Positions 14,401 through 21,545 of a stretch of DNA of 64,000 nucleotides are shown here, piece by piece. Numbering within the stretch: the first letter of the stretch is position 1; every line of letters begins with the position of its first letter. This stretch comes from Axinella damicornis (taxonomy: Eukaryota > Porifera > Demospongiae > Axinellida > Axinellidae). The notes beneath the pieces are model-generated. The model worked only from the letters and a program-made list of their open reading frames with translations. It had not been told where the DNA came from and did not search any database. The DNA is taken from positions 2,876,198-2,940,197 of the forward strand of contig OZ007511.1 of assembly GCA_963931865.1 (NCBI GenBank). Direction: 5' to 3'. The position numbers and the translations under genes were made by a program.

Positions 14401-15464
14401 TCAGTACCATGAAAGACAATCCAGCCCCTGCACAGCAGTCTCCCGACCTGGTTATCCCGCTCACTGCATCACCACGGCAATCAGTGGTGCTGAAACAGGT
14501 GAATGCACAGGAGCCAGCTGCAGAATAAGGCAACACATTATTACCCGTAATCGAGTGTAATGCTCCCAACTCTGGCCTAGCCTTTGTTGCAGTCTCCAAT
14601 GTCTATCTTGAGAGAGTTACCTTCATGTTACCCAACCAACCAAGACACAGAGCCATCACAACAGAAAATTATATAAGTACACAGCCTATAGAATCTGAAA
14701 AATCTGGAATTTAGGACCTGGGACCTAGGCTGCATTTACTCCATAAGCCATACCCAAGTATGTTCTTGTACACCTAATATGGGACAGAGTAGCTGGCCTA
14801 CAAAACTACACGAAAGTCAACCACTACACAGCTATCTGATGGCTGCATTTTCTGTGCTTCCATAACTTCCTGTTTAGATCTTGACCACATTTTGATTGTG
14901 CATGCATGTTGTGAAAACGGGTATGCTTTTTCATAGGAGATCGTTCCTATAACTAAGTGCAAGCTGCCAGGAGACCTGTATGGGCTCCTGAGCTGGCAGC
15001 ACCTTATGGACTGGAGGCATCTGTCCTAACAACTGCCTGTGGTTGTGACCAGCTAAACCACCAGCTCCCAGTATAATTGGGCCATGATGGCTGGCATTGG
15101 TTCAGTAATATACAAAGCACATGGTATAAGTTCAAGGAAACAAAATTGTTGTATCAATAATACTGGCATTGAGATTTTAATACACTAGCCAGTAGATCAA
15201 CTATTGGCTCCCAACTTCCAAGCAAGGTTCTTCTACCAAGCTAACATTTCTTGTGTAAATGCAATAGTTAACTTATGCTGGTTTCGTACGTTGAATGGTA
15301 AAGTGCCTTCTTACATAACCGGCTACAACTCCAAGCGCAGTCACTGCATGCTCTTGCCACATTGTATTTCAAACTATATATACACAACAGTACAGTACTG
15401 GAATAAGCGTCGTACCTATGAAGCAGCTGCAACAAAGGAGAAACAGTGCGAGCACCCTCGCCAT
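1..15464 (-). CDS. Gene A: secreted Calx-beta/IgGFc-binding mosaic protein, 18 exons, 3' end outside window
   Basis: Span of a multi-exon gene whose 18 exons are listed separately. The reading frame is open through all exons (4051 coding bases, about 1350 residues) and runs off the window start. The order is signal peptide (residues 1-16), Cys module (17-63), IgGFc-binding N-terminal domain (64-528), Calx-beta 1-4 (529-996), second Cys module (997-1041), Calx-beta 5 and 6 (1042-1266) and part of 7. Every intron is phase 1 and every internal exon is a multiple of three, so any exon could be skipped without a frameshift. Calx-beta domains are extracellular beta-sandwiches, often calcium-binding, common in adhesion proteins. 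The IgGFc-binding domain occurs in secreted mucin-like and FCGBP-like proteins. A cell-surface or matrix adhesion role is inferred. No membrane segment is seen in the part present. Confidence 0.8.
455..592 (-). CDS. Gene A exon 17: Calx-beta 7, first half
   Basis: 46 codons: VTVEFDPTSYTVSESGRFA, KRGQSALAVNVDF, ADGTAIG, donor GTGAGA, acceptor CTCTCCAG. Paralogous to exon 1533-1670. Confidence 0.8.
593..1249. other. Gene A intron, no recognised content
   Basis: Intron between exons 16 and 17. No exon, foldback or tandem repeat recognised. Confidence 0.5.
1250..1450 (-). CDS. Gene A exon 16: Calx-beta 6, second half
   Basis: 67 codons: AGEDYTTTSRTVTFQP, VPILNDNRLEGVEQFTAML, VEITDDD, donor GTGAGC, acceptor TTCTGCAG. 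It is closely similar at DNA level to the dead exon at 23715-23912 in gene B. Confidence 0.8.
1533..1670 (-). CDS. Gene A exon 15: Calx-beta 6, first half
   Basis: 46 codons: VTVEFDPTSYTVSESGRFA, VVKRGQTSLA, ADSTAIG, donor GTGAGA. Nearly the same sequence as exon 455-592, indicating recent domain duplication. Acceptor ACTCTTCAG. Confidence 0.8.
1808..4021. repeat. 2.2 kb minisatellite, 25/27-bp unit
   Basis: About 85 tandem copies of CTGCTGCCAGCTAGCTCATGTAATT (25) and a 27-bp variant with an extra AT, inside the intron between Calx-beta 5 and 6. A variant GTTCATG recurs at 2941, 3043 and 3145, exactly 102 bases apart, showing higher-order units of 25+27+25+25. Each unit holds the palindrome AGCTAGCT. 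Confidence 0.95.
4152..4355 (-). CDS. Gene A exon 14: Calx-beta 5, second half
   Basis: 68 codons: ASDFQLSTTQIVLTRE, FETFRLSLNDELG, AVVTIEDM, donor GTAAGT. The usual acidic DD segment is less marked than in its neighbours, so this half is somewhat divergent. Confidence 0.7.
4356..5108. other. Gene A intron with pyrimidine tracts
   Basis: Holds C/T-rich tracts at about 4457-4560 and 4938-5076 (CCCCCT-type). No exon seen. Confidence 0.6.
5109..5240 (-). CDS. Gene A exon 13: Calx-beta 5, first half
   Basis: 44 codons: IGFAQESYVLREQTAPYTLRV, ending in PGTA at the donor GTAAGG. The acceptor is GTGTTTGCAG. Just downstream in the transcript lies a polypurine tract (pyrimidine-rich on the plus strand, 4938-5076). 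Confidence 0.7.
5241..5748. other. Gene A intron, no recognised content
   Basis: A short plus-strand open frame at 5357-5539 has no recognisable similarity. A GCTTGTTCAGAGAATTGGAAGGCTTCTTCAGAGAAT near-duplication is visible. Nothing else. Confidence 0.4.
5749..5883 (-). CDS. Gene A exon 12: Cys-rich module 2
   Basis: 45 codons: QCF, then ESCGG, a CC pair, G-x-SF and C-x2-C-L at the donor GTAAGC. It is the same spacing pattern as module 1 and the gene B module. The acceptor is GTTCCACAG. It separates Calx-beta 4 from Calx-beta 5. Confidence 0.7.
5884..6505. other. Gene A intron with a decayed repeat
   Basis: About 6165-6300 resembles the end of the repeat at 58880-59290 (AGAGAGCTGTCC, CTCACATAGGCGAA, CTGAGCGAGC). 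Nothing else recognised. Confidence 0.4.
6506..6727 (-). CDS. Gene A exon 11: Calx-beta 4, second half, with GC donor
   Basis: 74 codons: AVDDFQS, IGIVDDRIAEGNETFQVRI, IVIVDNE. No phase-1 GT donor is available after the domain end. The best site is ACAG|GCAAGT, a classic GC-AG type donor in phase 1. The acceptor is TTTTTTGCAG. Confidence 0.7.
7032..7166 (-). CDS. Gene A exon 10: Calx-beta 4, first half
   Basis: 45 codons read between acceptor AGTTGCAG and donor GTTTGT: IGLDVAQRTVGEGQES, ATVRVLAGQVGG, LSTAALNAT. Joins in frame to AVDDF at 6727. Confidence 0.7.
7637..7720. mobile_element. Foldback element, CCTCGTTCCCAG family
   Basis: 84-base inverted repeat: CCTCGTTCCCAG with CCCAGCTTTT, closing AAAAGCTGGGCG and CTGGGAACAAGG. 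Its termini match the family described at 8172-8629. No clear flanking duplication. Confidence 0.65.
7826..8032 (-). CDS. Gene A exon 9: Calx-beta 3, second half
   Basis: 69 codons starting ASEDYTPLS, with ITDDSEVETLESFMVRL and TVTITDND at the end. The donor is GTATGT and the acceptor ACACACAG. Confidence 0.8.
8172..8629. mobile_element. Long foldback element with exact 11-bp target duplication
   Basis: 458 bases starting AGCCTCGTTCCCAGG and ending CCTGGGAACGAGGCT, with inverted arms of about 60 bases. The flanks are AGGTATACTAT at 8161-8171 and 8630-8640, an exact 11-bp direct repeat. No transposase frame. Confidence 0.85.
8641..9259. other. Gene A intron, no recognised content
   Basis: Short plus-strand open frame 8669-8932 has no recognisable similarity. 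No exon found. Confidence 0.4.
9260..9400 (-). CDS. Gene A exon 8: Calx-beta 3, first half
   Basis: 47 codons, no internal Met start, found by splice-site reading: acceptor CATTTAG, VVIGFSPVLYTIGEGG, MITVTQQFG, TADGSAT, donor GTAGTC. The frame and phase match both neighbouring exons. Confidence 0.75.
9537..9620. mobile_element. Foldback element at the exon 7 splice donor
   Basis: AGCCTCGTTCGCAG ... CGAGAACGAGGC with arms around CACTCAGC/GCTGAGTG. The flanks ACTCACAATCT (9526-9536) and ACTCACGATCA (9622-9632) match at 9 of 11 positions. The right copy is the GTGAGT donor of exon 9628-9828. Confidence 0.7.
9628..9828 (-). CDS. Gene A exon 7: Calx-beta 2, second half
   Basis: 67 codons from GEEDY through the acidic segment VDDEMLENVESF to TVTITDND. 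The donor GTGAGT lies within a target-site duplication of the foldback element at 9537-9620. Confidence 0.8.
9829..11075. other. Gene A intron with minisatellite and GTTGCCATAG repeats
   Basis: Besides the 29-bp array, three imperfect copies of GTTGTTGCCATAGATACAGGAAGT lie near 10913-10975. No exon found. Confidence 0.5.
10112..10460. repeat. 29-bp minisatellite
   Basis: About 12 copies of GGGAACCAGGCTCCACTACG-GGATGGAAT type unit. Before it lies a (GATA)n run at about 10021-10044. Open frames here are repeat artefacts. Confidence 0.9.
11076..11213 (-). CDS. Gene A exon 6: Calx-beta 2, first half
   Basis: 46 codons: MNISFATTNISVREGSG, then VEFVLEKTAGA, ending in RDGTAG at a GTGAGA donor. The acceptor is CTTCTGCAG. 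Joined to 9828 it restores GGEEDY. Confidence 0.75.
11371..11406. repeat. (CA)n microsatellite near a splice donor
   Basis: About 17 CA units with one interruption, 17 bases beyond the donor of exon 11423-11632; reads (TG)n in the transcript. Confidence 0.9.
11423..11632 (-). CDS. Gene A exon 5: Calx-beta 1, second half
   Basis: 70 codons opening with AGVDY and containing the family acidic core (EDDIFPEPNKTFEVYL) and the closing TILNDD. The acceptor is TGTTCAG and the donor GTATGT. A (CA)n tract lies just beyond the donor at 11371-11406. Confidence 0.8.
11794..11848. mobile_element. Short foldback element, AGCCTCGTTCCCAG family
   Basis: 55 bases: AGCCTCGTTCCCAGGCC ... CGTGGGAACGAGGCT. The flanks TGAATTTGTAT and AGAATTTGCAT agree at 9 of 11 positions, as expected for an aged 11-bp duplication. 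Confidence 0.65.
12003..12152 (-). CDS. Gene A exon 4: Calx-beta 1, first half
   Basis: 50 codons with the Calx-beta strand pattern VTLQSAMAEVYEGN, then FTLVRSGD, ending before the conserved AG-x-DY, which is in the next exon. The acceptor is ATACCAG and the donor GTGAGT. Phase 1 at both ends. Confidence 0.75.
12153..12669. other. Gene A intron, no recognised content
   Basis: Between the IgGFc exon donor and Calx-beta 1. No repeat or exon recognised. Confidence 0.4.
12670..14064 (-). CDS. Gene A exon 3: IgGFc-binding protein N-terminal domain
   Basis: One 1395-base exon (465 codons) from a TTCTCACAG acceptor to a GTGAGTCA donor. It contains typical landmarks of the IgGFc_binding family: the GEGNTFYLGFF start, YEYYAVSVP, SDKPIAFISGHECG, EQIPPTSTWGRRF, TQYDMFKVVAS and a closing SHGFFGG. 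It is closely comparable to exon 37656-39005. The family is extracellular and found in FCGBP-like proteins; its ligand here is unknown. Confidence 0.85.
14377..14517 (-). CDS. Gene A exon 2: Cys-rich module 1
   Basis: 47 codons between a TTCTGCAG acceptor and a GTAAGT donor. Cysteines follow the pattern C-x3-CF-x5-C, then a CC pair, G-x-SF, and C-x2-C near the end. The same pattern is in exons 5749-5883 and 31668-31841. I do not recognise it as a named domain. Confidence 0.75.
14518..15415. other. Gene A first intron, no recognised content
   Basis: Separates the signal-peptide exon from the Cys module. Nothing recognised. Confidence 0.4.
15416..15464 (-). CDS. Gene A exon 1: start codon and signal peptide
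   Basis: The ATG is at 15464-15462. Sixteen codons encode a signal-peptide-like stretch, MARVLALFLLCCSCFI, ending in phase 1 at a GTACGA donor. The first codon base plus CT of the next exon gives Ala, a plausible cleavage region. This ATG was chosen over upstream in-frame ones because it starts immediately before the hydrophobic core. Confidence 0.75.
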
Positions 15465-15496
15465 CTTCACCCGCAGCCAAATTAATCCCTGACTCC

Positions 15497-15580
15497 TGCA
15501 GCTCCACCCATTTCCTGGAGGGAAGCTGTCGACGTCACTCACTACAACCACGGCAGAGCACTGTTATATGTAGCCACAAC
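15497..15580 (-). promoter_or_regulatory. Gene A 5' region with block shared with gene B
   Basis: About 35-75 bases upstream of the gene A ATG, the minus strand carries GACGTC, TTCCCTCC and GGAAATGGGTGGAGCTGCA in a row. The same order occurs before gene B (35813-35849). A TATA-like ACATATAAC lies further upstream at about 15567-15578. The core could be a shared start-site or 5'-UTR element, or ETS-like (GGAA) plus CRE-like (TGACGTC) sites. These assignments are inference. Confidence 0.5.
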
Positions 15581-16180
15581 GTACAAGTAAAGGAACACTG
15601 CAGGGTAGGTCATACCATGAACAGAGCTATCTAAGCTTGCTACAAAATCCAAAAACTAAACTTGAAACTCTAAACAACTTCTAGCTAATAGACACACCAA
15701 CTATGAAGAGGTATTCACATAATGCAGCTAGCTAATAGTGCACAGTTCGGTTCTTCACACTTCAAACTGTGGATCCACAAGTTGCATCAGTTGTAGCATA
15801 AAGCAAGGGTGTGTGTGTGTCATGTAAGAAATGGGTGTCAACCACATTACTTGGATAACAGCCACTGTTACACGTTTATAACCACTCTGACGAATCAATA
15901 GTATAGTGCACCCTTTTCAAGGTGTAGCTAGCCCAGAACGATAAATTTAAGTTGCATCTAAGGTGTTTGAGAAGATGGAAAGTTCTCTCCAAAAATTGGA
16001 TACTTAATTTAGCTGTACATTGCCTCGCCAGATATAAACTTCTGAACGAAATGTACCACTGCATACCTAGGGTATCTATATAGGCTGCTATTAATAAACA
16101 TTGTTTCTACATAATTCGTAGCACAGAATGCACTTTTGGTTTTGGTACTACCAACATGCACTCTCACTTACTGGTCATCA

Positions 16181-16728
16181 CTAAATGATCCACACTCTGG
16201 CTACATGTGGATTAACAGTGATCCGGTTTGCAGTAATAGTCGTCACTGATGCTTGTATGAGTGCCAGGGCAACACTGAAGTTTTCGTATGGCTCCACGAG
16301 ACCATCATCAATCATGTTAACACGGAAGCACTGTCTTGGCTGCTGGCCAGTGAAGGGACCCAAGGTTGCAGCAACTTTGACGTAATCAATGCCAGAGCCT
16401 GCGGGAAAGATGAGTGGTGATATGTGTGCATGGGATTATCATGGGGCATCCAGCACTTTATTGGAAGGTGTGGTTATAGTGATGAATTCAAGTGCTTTAG
16501 AGTGCACGTTACACATTGTTGGTATAATAGTGCGCACAAACTGTCATCACAGTGAATTGTTCTTGTTCTTGTACATACTTGCAGTGCCATTTCTGGTCTC
16601 CACAGTAAGGTTGAAGGTAGCATCACCAATGAACCCATCTTCAGGCATCCTCACAGTGACACATACTTCTGTCCATCCTCGTTTTTCACGAACAAGGTAG
16701 CTCGATCTCTCAAATCCGACCACCAACC
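16181..16728 (-). pseudogene. Isolated Calx-beta pair with in-frame stop
   Basis: Two exons between genes A and B. The first half, 16579-16728 (GLVVGFERSSYLVRE, RNGTAS, donor GTATGT), is 150 bases, like exon 53950-54099. The second half begins at 16398 (SGIDYVKV, QQPRQCFRV, NRITVNP). It reaches TAG at 16181-16183 just before the expected DDD; a GTAAGT donor follows at 16171 but in the wrong phase (227 bases). It is the paralogue of the 53.6-54.1 kb pair. It could be a broken relic or the true last exon of an unrecognised transcript. Confidence 0.6.
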
Positions 16729-17835
16729 CTGTGACCAAGAAAAATGCCTATCAACTTCCACTGTAGTGTCTCTAAAGTCCAACCACAGCAACATAGATGG
16801 CGTGCAATCAAACTGAGACGTACAGAAAAATTATTTAATTCCATCAACCCTGAATAATTCGCTGTCTCCGTTGTTTGCTGCTCCACAACATCCTGACTTG
16901 GTACATAAGTAGCACTTACCATGAAGTGTTTGTTTACCACATTTGGTTTCCATTCATGGTAGGACTTGCAGGTTACAACATATTTAGATGGCATAATTGT
17001 TAATTCCAAAATCACTTGCCCGCCACTTAAGTATTTCCACATTTACATGCATTCCGACAGTAGGTGCTCCTCTCTGCACTGTGTTTGCTCCTGCTGGGAC
17101 CAGACTTGATTGGAGACACATGGAGAAATCCCTCTGGAAATACTGTTGATGACCCTCTAGAAGCCAAGTTATTGGGGGTCAAAAAAGGTGGGGATTGGCC
17201 CGATTTTCATGCGGTGCCTCCCTGCCTCTTGCATGCACATACCACACTAGCTAGCAATGTGCATGTTTTCATGAGGACCAGAATGTCATATGCACATAAT
17301 ATTATAGGGCCCTGGTGCAGGCTATGAATCTCATTAAGGCACCCCCTTTACAAATCCCCCGGGTTCTACAATGCAGTGAAGGGGACAGGTTTGACTAGCT
17401 CTAAGCCAACTAAAGGGTGCACAGTACAGTTTCTGTGCCGGTTAGAAGCTCTACAAATGCATAGGCTCAAAATGGCATCTAAACACGTCGTTGGGACTAA
17501 AATAAGCGTGAAGTAATGAGGTCACATGACCATGAAGGCACTACTGCTGCTTTGTTTACATTTCCGGATCCCATGGCGTGGTCGCGGCAACCAGAATCAA
17601 CATAACTCAGTCTACTAGATAGTGGCTGCATGTTCGAGTCACAGTACGCGTACAGTGTATAATATAGCGCTGGAATCAGGTACCGGTACCGGACTCAGAG
17701 AAATCAACGTTCGTGGTCAAAGGAGTTCTGTGCCTGGTAAGTCGCTCAAAGACGGTCCTAAAACGGCAGTGTCTTGTTGGTGTTCAAGCAAGAACGAGCG
17801 TTGCCAAGTTTACGAAAGCGACAAGTAGTGGCGCT
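16729..17835. other. Intergenic, no recognised gene
   Basis: Minus-strand open frame 16710-17042 is a read-through of the relic exon. Nothing else supported. Confidence 0.4.
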
Positions 17836-18247
17836 TAGGCCATACCAATTTAATTTTATGTTGCTCGGGCCCGACCGACCCAAATTTTGGCAAGCACGAT
17901 TTAAAAATGATAATTTACGTCATCTCTTTCGCATGCGTGCGCGTATATATACGTATTTCAGCCATGCCGATTGAAAATGGCAGCTTCTGCTGCATGGCTA
18001 GTCAAAAGAGGCCACAAGATTGTGCAGAAACCTAAGATTGTAGGTTGCAAATGTTCCTGTTGGCTCGGTTTGGTATTTTTGTGTGATTGTGTACTTTGTG
18101 TACATTCACTTCCTGCTTAGTATCGTTTGGTTACCATGGTAATGAGTGATCACGTGACTATTATTATCATTATTGAGCCTACCTACCGACCCTCTTTGAA
18201 AGGTCTTCTGGCCCGAGCAACATAAAACTAAATTGGTATGGCCTTAG
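17836..18247. mobile_element. Foldback element with GGCCATACCAATTTA ends
   Basis: Left end TAGGCCATACCAATTTAATT and right end complementary to it (AATTGGTATGGCCTTA), arms about 35 bases up to GTTGCTCGGGC. No coding capacity. Confidence 0.7.
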
Positions 18248-18283
18248 CGTCGGGGCTGGCAACTACAATAGCTGTAGGATAAA

Positions 18284-18407
18284 TACATTATTTACCGTGT
18301 ACTGGGAAACATCACTCGTCTGTTGCCATATTGTCACTCGTGCCTGCGGCACTCGTGCAATACGGCAACAGACTCGTGATATTTCCCAGTACTCGGTAAA
18401 TAATGTA
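18284..18407. mobile_element. Foldback element with TACATTATTTACCG ends
   Basis: About 124 bases forming one hairpin: TACATTATTTACCG, TACTGGGAAA, GTCTGTTGCC, inverted on the right side ending CGGTAAATAATGTA. Confidence 0.7.
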
Positions 18408-18859
18408 GCTAGCCAGTTAGCTAAACTCACCATATAGCGGCTGGCATATATCTTGTACTGTCTTGTAAATCGGTACTGTGTGAATAGCTTCTTTGATGAA
18501 TCCGAATGGAGGTCATCAAATCTGGAAAACTGCAGAGTTGGAAATTCGACGAAAGGTGGGGTTCCATGAACATGTTGCAATTTGGAAGCCGGGACCTCAG
18601 TATTCCGCTTCCAGGTCGGCCTAGCCCTAGGGGTAGTCTCGCGGGGCCAGACCCACGGGGGGGGAGCCTGGGAACGATGCTATCATCCAGGGTAGAGCTA
18701 GCTAGTTGGTAGTCTCGCGGCGCCAGCCCCGCGAGATCGAGACTAGCTAGTTGGCTACTCTCTCAGCTCAGCTGGGGTTTCAATTTTTGGCGGGAAGTCG
18801 TGCGCGCATGCGCAACAAGTACATCCGGTTTAACGTTTAAATGCTGAATTTGTAGCTAG

Positions 18860-19265
18860 TTTTGGCGGGATGTCGGGATGGCACACTCGCTAAGCACTTG
18901 CTTTGCAGCCTGGGGGTTGAGTGTTCGCCTCCCCAATAACCGAGTACGAGTCTGGGCCACTCCGTACATACCGGTTCTCGACTTCCCCGCCTAGCAGCAT
19001 GAGTACGCCGGTTCCCATCTGACCACCGAAGCTAAAGGTGTCTGGTAGAAAGCAGGTTAGCCTCCTGTGATTCCAGTCACGCCTATCCAGCGCTCCTGAG
19101 GCTTACACTTCGGTGTCTGACCTGTCACGGAGGGATGGGTGTGTTGCTAGGTTGTTTTTTTTCCCCTTCTTGTTTTTTTTTCTTTCTTTTTCCTTTTTTT
19201 CTCCTTGCTTAGGGGTTATGGAAGGAAGGAGACTGCTATAGGCTTGTTTTTTTTTTTTTCCTCTC
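18860..19265 (+). repeat. Possible SINE with T-rich tail
   Basis: GGATGGCACACTCGCTAAGC and GGGGGTTGAGTGTTCGCCTCC resemble degenerate tRNA-type A and B boxes. They are followed by a unique body and long T/C runs (19154-19200, 19244-19260). Confidence 0.35.
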
Positions 19266-20112
19266 CAAGTTATTGATTTTAGTAGGGTCTGGGAAACCAG
19301 TCAGCTGGACTAGTGGACTCTGAAATTATATTTCATGCTGCATGTGCATTCAGCAAGGCATAGTACTGATAGCTAGATAGTTAGCTATAATAACAGTACT
19401 ACTTGTGGCATTAACTAGTATGTCCCTAACTGAGCACAATAGTTAGCTACATGATGTGTCTATGGATACTACGCTACATGTAACAATCAGTGGTCATGTA
19501 ATTATTTGGCATGTGAACAGGAAGTATATTAGTGGCCACAAAAGAATGTTCTTGTCAGTCAAACACTTGCAAATTGCAACACATTATTAAATTATTTCTA
19601 TGCAACCACATGACAGGATCGACTGATTTCTAGTGAGAAAAGATTCTATATAGCCAGCCACAGATTTCATACCACAGCTGTATACTGCAGTTGTCAGGTA
19701 GCAGATGGTGAGCCAGGCTGCATCATTTGATCTGTGCAAAGTCGTTCTGACTGAGTGGTTGCGAACTGTTTCTGCTGATATTACAGACAGAGATTTGATT
19801 GGATGCCGGCTGTATACTTAAACAATGAGACCCTTGGGGCCTAAAGGAGTAGGAAACCTATCTTTGTGGTGTGTATGTGCTGTCTGTGTTACCACCCGTA
19901 ACCTTTTAGCTATTATGCTTGACATCACAACTTGTAGGCACTCATGAAGGAATGGGAGAAACAAGGCTCCAGCTGTGATTGGAATTCTGAATACCCGTAC
20001 CACCGGACATAACAGCAGATATTGCAGTGTTGCCCTAGAGGGTTCAGTCACCATGACATACTCTACATACAGTTATACTGTAGCAGGATGGCATATTGAT
20101 ACTCAAACTGTT
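19266..20112. other. Intergenic, no recognised content
   Basis: No gene or repeat structure recognised. Confidence 0.4.
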
Positions 20113-21249
20113 CTAATCATGGTGTGTGCATGCTGGAAATAGTTCAGTACGTACTATCATGCAATACATTATCTCATCATGCATGGTTACTATCGGGCAA
20201 TACACACAGCTATGAGGTGGTGTCTGTGGCCCTGCTGGAGGTGGTGTCTGTGGCCCTGCTGGAGGTGGTGTCTGTGGCCCTGCTGGAGGTGGTGTTTGTG
20301 GCCCTGCTGGAGGTGGTGTTTGTGGCCCTGCTTGAGGTGGTGTCTGTGGCCCTGTTGGAGGTGGTGTCTGTGTCCCTGCTGGAGGTGGTGTCTGTGGCCC
20401 TGTTGGAGGTGGTGTCTGTAGCCCTGCTGGAGGTGGTGTCTGTGGCCCTGCTTGAGGTGGTGTCTGTAGCCCTGCTGGAGGTGGTGTCTGTGTCCCTGCT
20501 GGAGGTGGTGTCTGTGGCCCTGCTGGAGGTGGTGTCTGTGGCCCTGTTGGAGGTGGTGTCTGTAGCCCTGCTGGAGGTGGTGTCTGTGGCCCTGCTTGAG
20601 GTGGTGTCTGTAGCCCTGCTGGAGGTGGTGTCTGTGTCCCTGCTGGAGGTGGTGTCTGTGGCCCTGCTGGAGGTGGTGTCTGTGGCCCTGCTGGAGGTGG
20701 TGTCTGTGGCCCTGCTGGAGGTGGTGTCTGTGGCCCTGCTTGAGGTGGTGTCTGTGGCCCTGTTGGAGGTGGTGTCTGTGGCCCTGCTGGAGGTGGTGTC
20801 TGTGGCCCTGCTGGAGGTGGTGTCTGTGGCCCTGCTGGAGGTGGTGTCTGTGGCCCTGCTTGAGGTGGCGGTAACAACTCCTGTTGCTGTGCTGGAAGAT
20901 GTAACTCTTCAGGTACAGTGAGGTTCCCCCTTGCAACCGGTACTTGTAATGGCTCAATATTTGGACTCTTTGGGAAGTGCATTTCCTTGTCAGGAACCCT
21001 CTGTGGTACCCTCCGCAGCATGTGGTCAACATGTACCTTCCGCTGGTGCCCATCCAGATCAACAACACAGCTCACAGCACCAACTGCTGCTATCACCACC
21101 CCTTGAATCCATTTCTGTGATGAGGTCGGCCGGTGATCTCGCGCCCACACTGTGTTGCCTTCTGTGAAGTACCATGCATGGAGATTTGATTTCTCCCTGT
21201 GGCTGTAACCAGGGGCAAGCAGAAGGAGCAGCTGGCATGCAGTGTACAA
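20113..21249 (-). mobile_element. Ty3-like integrase C-terminal fragment with Pro-rich repeat
   Basis: Open frame of 378 codons. Residues about 27-85 (FTEGNTVWARDHR, KWIQGVVIAAVGAVSCVV, RKVHVDHMLRRVP) match the C-terminal part of Ty3/gypsy integrases (F-x-x-G-x-x-V-x-x-x-D, G-V-V, V-x-x-D-G-x-x-x-K-x-H-V-D-x-x-R). It continues into about 27 copies of PPPAGPQT. No reverse transcriptase, RNase H or LTR seen, so this is a fragment. Confidence 0.65.
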
Positions 21250-21309
21250 TCAAGCCATAGTATTCGCAGATCATCATGATGGTTACTATCGGGCAATACA
21301 CACAGCTAT
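20183..21309. repeat. 31-bp direct repeats flanking the integrase fragment
   Basis: ATGGTTACTATCGGGCAATA plus CACACAGCTAT occurs at 20183-20213 and again at 21279-21309. The copies bracket the Pro-rich/integrase frame. Confidence 0.85.
20215..20872. repeat. 24-bp minisatellite coding PPPAGPQT on the minus strand
   Basis: About 27 tandem copies of GAGGTGGTGTCTGTGGCCCT-GCTG with few variants. It stays in frame on the minus strand. Confidence 0.95.
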
Positions 21310-21348
21310 AATTATACATAACTAGATAATCATGTACTCATGTACAGT

Positions 21349-21545
21349 CTAATTTGGTATGGGTTCATAAACCTCTTCATAGTTTTCATTTTCATCCTCC
21401 GTTCCCTGCTGTCCCTGAATCACTCCTCCAAGAAAAGTGCGACTCGCTGAGTAATCTCCTCTGGTTTGTTGCGTTCCATATGCCGTACATTCTGACATTG
21501 GGATTTCCTCGACCTCAGAGGCTCCTGCATATGCAGAACTGGCAG
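21349..21545 (-). CDS. Gene B exon 10: cytoplasmic tail with tyrosine motifs
   Basis: Read from acceptor GGGGCAG in phase 1: ASSAYAGASEVEEIP, a Tyr in TAYGT, GDYSAS, an acidic stretch, then NYEEVYEPIPN and TAG at 21351-21349. The tandem Y-x-x-V and Y-x-x-I resemble SH2-docking tyrosine motifs. Using the stronger-looking upstream AG at 21557 would put the exon in another frame that stops early, so the inner acceptor is preferred. Confidence 0.6.

Noticed and set aside
20124..20921. Plus-strand frame of repeated EVVSVALL
   Set aside because: Antisense reading of the 24-bp minisatellite; the minus strand carries the integrase-like frame.
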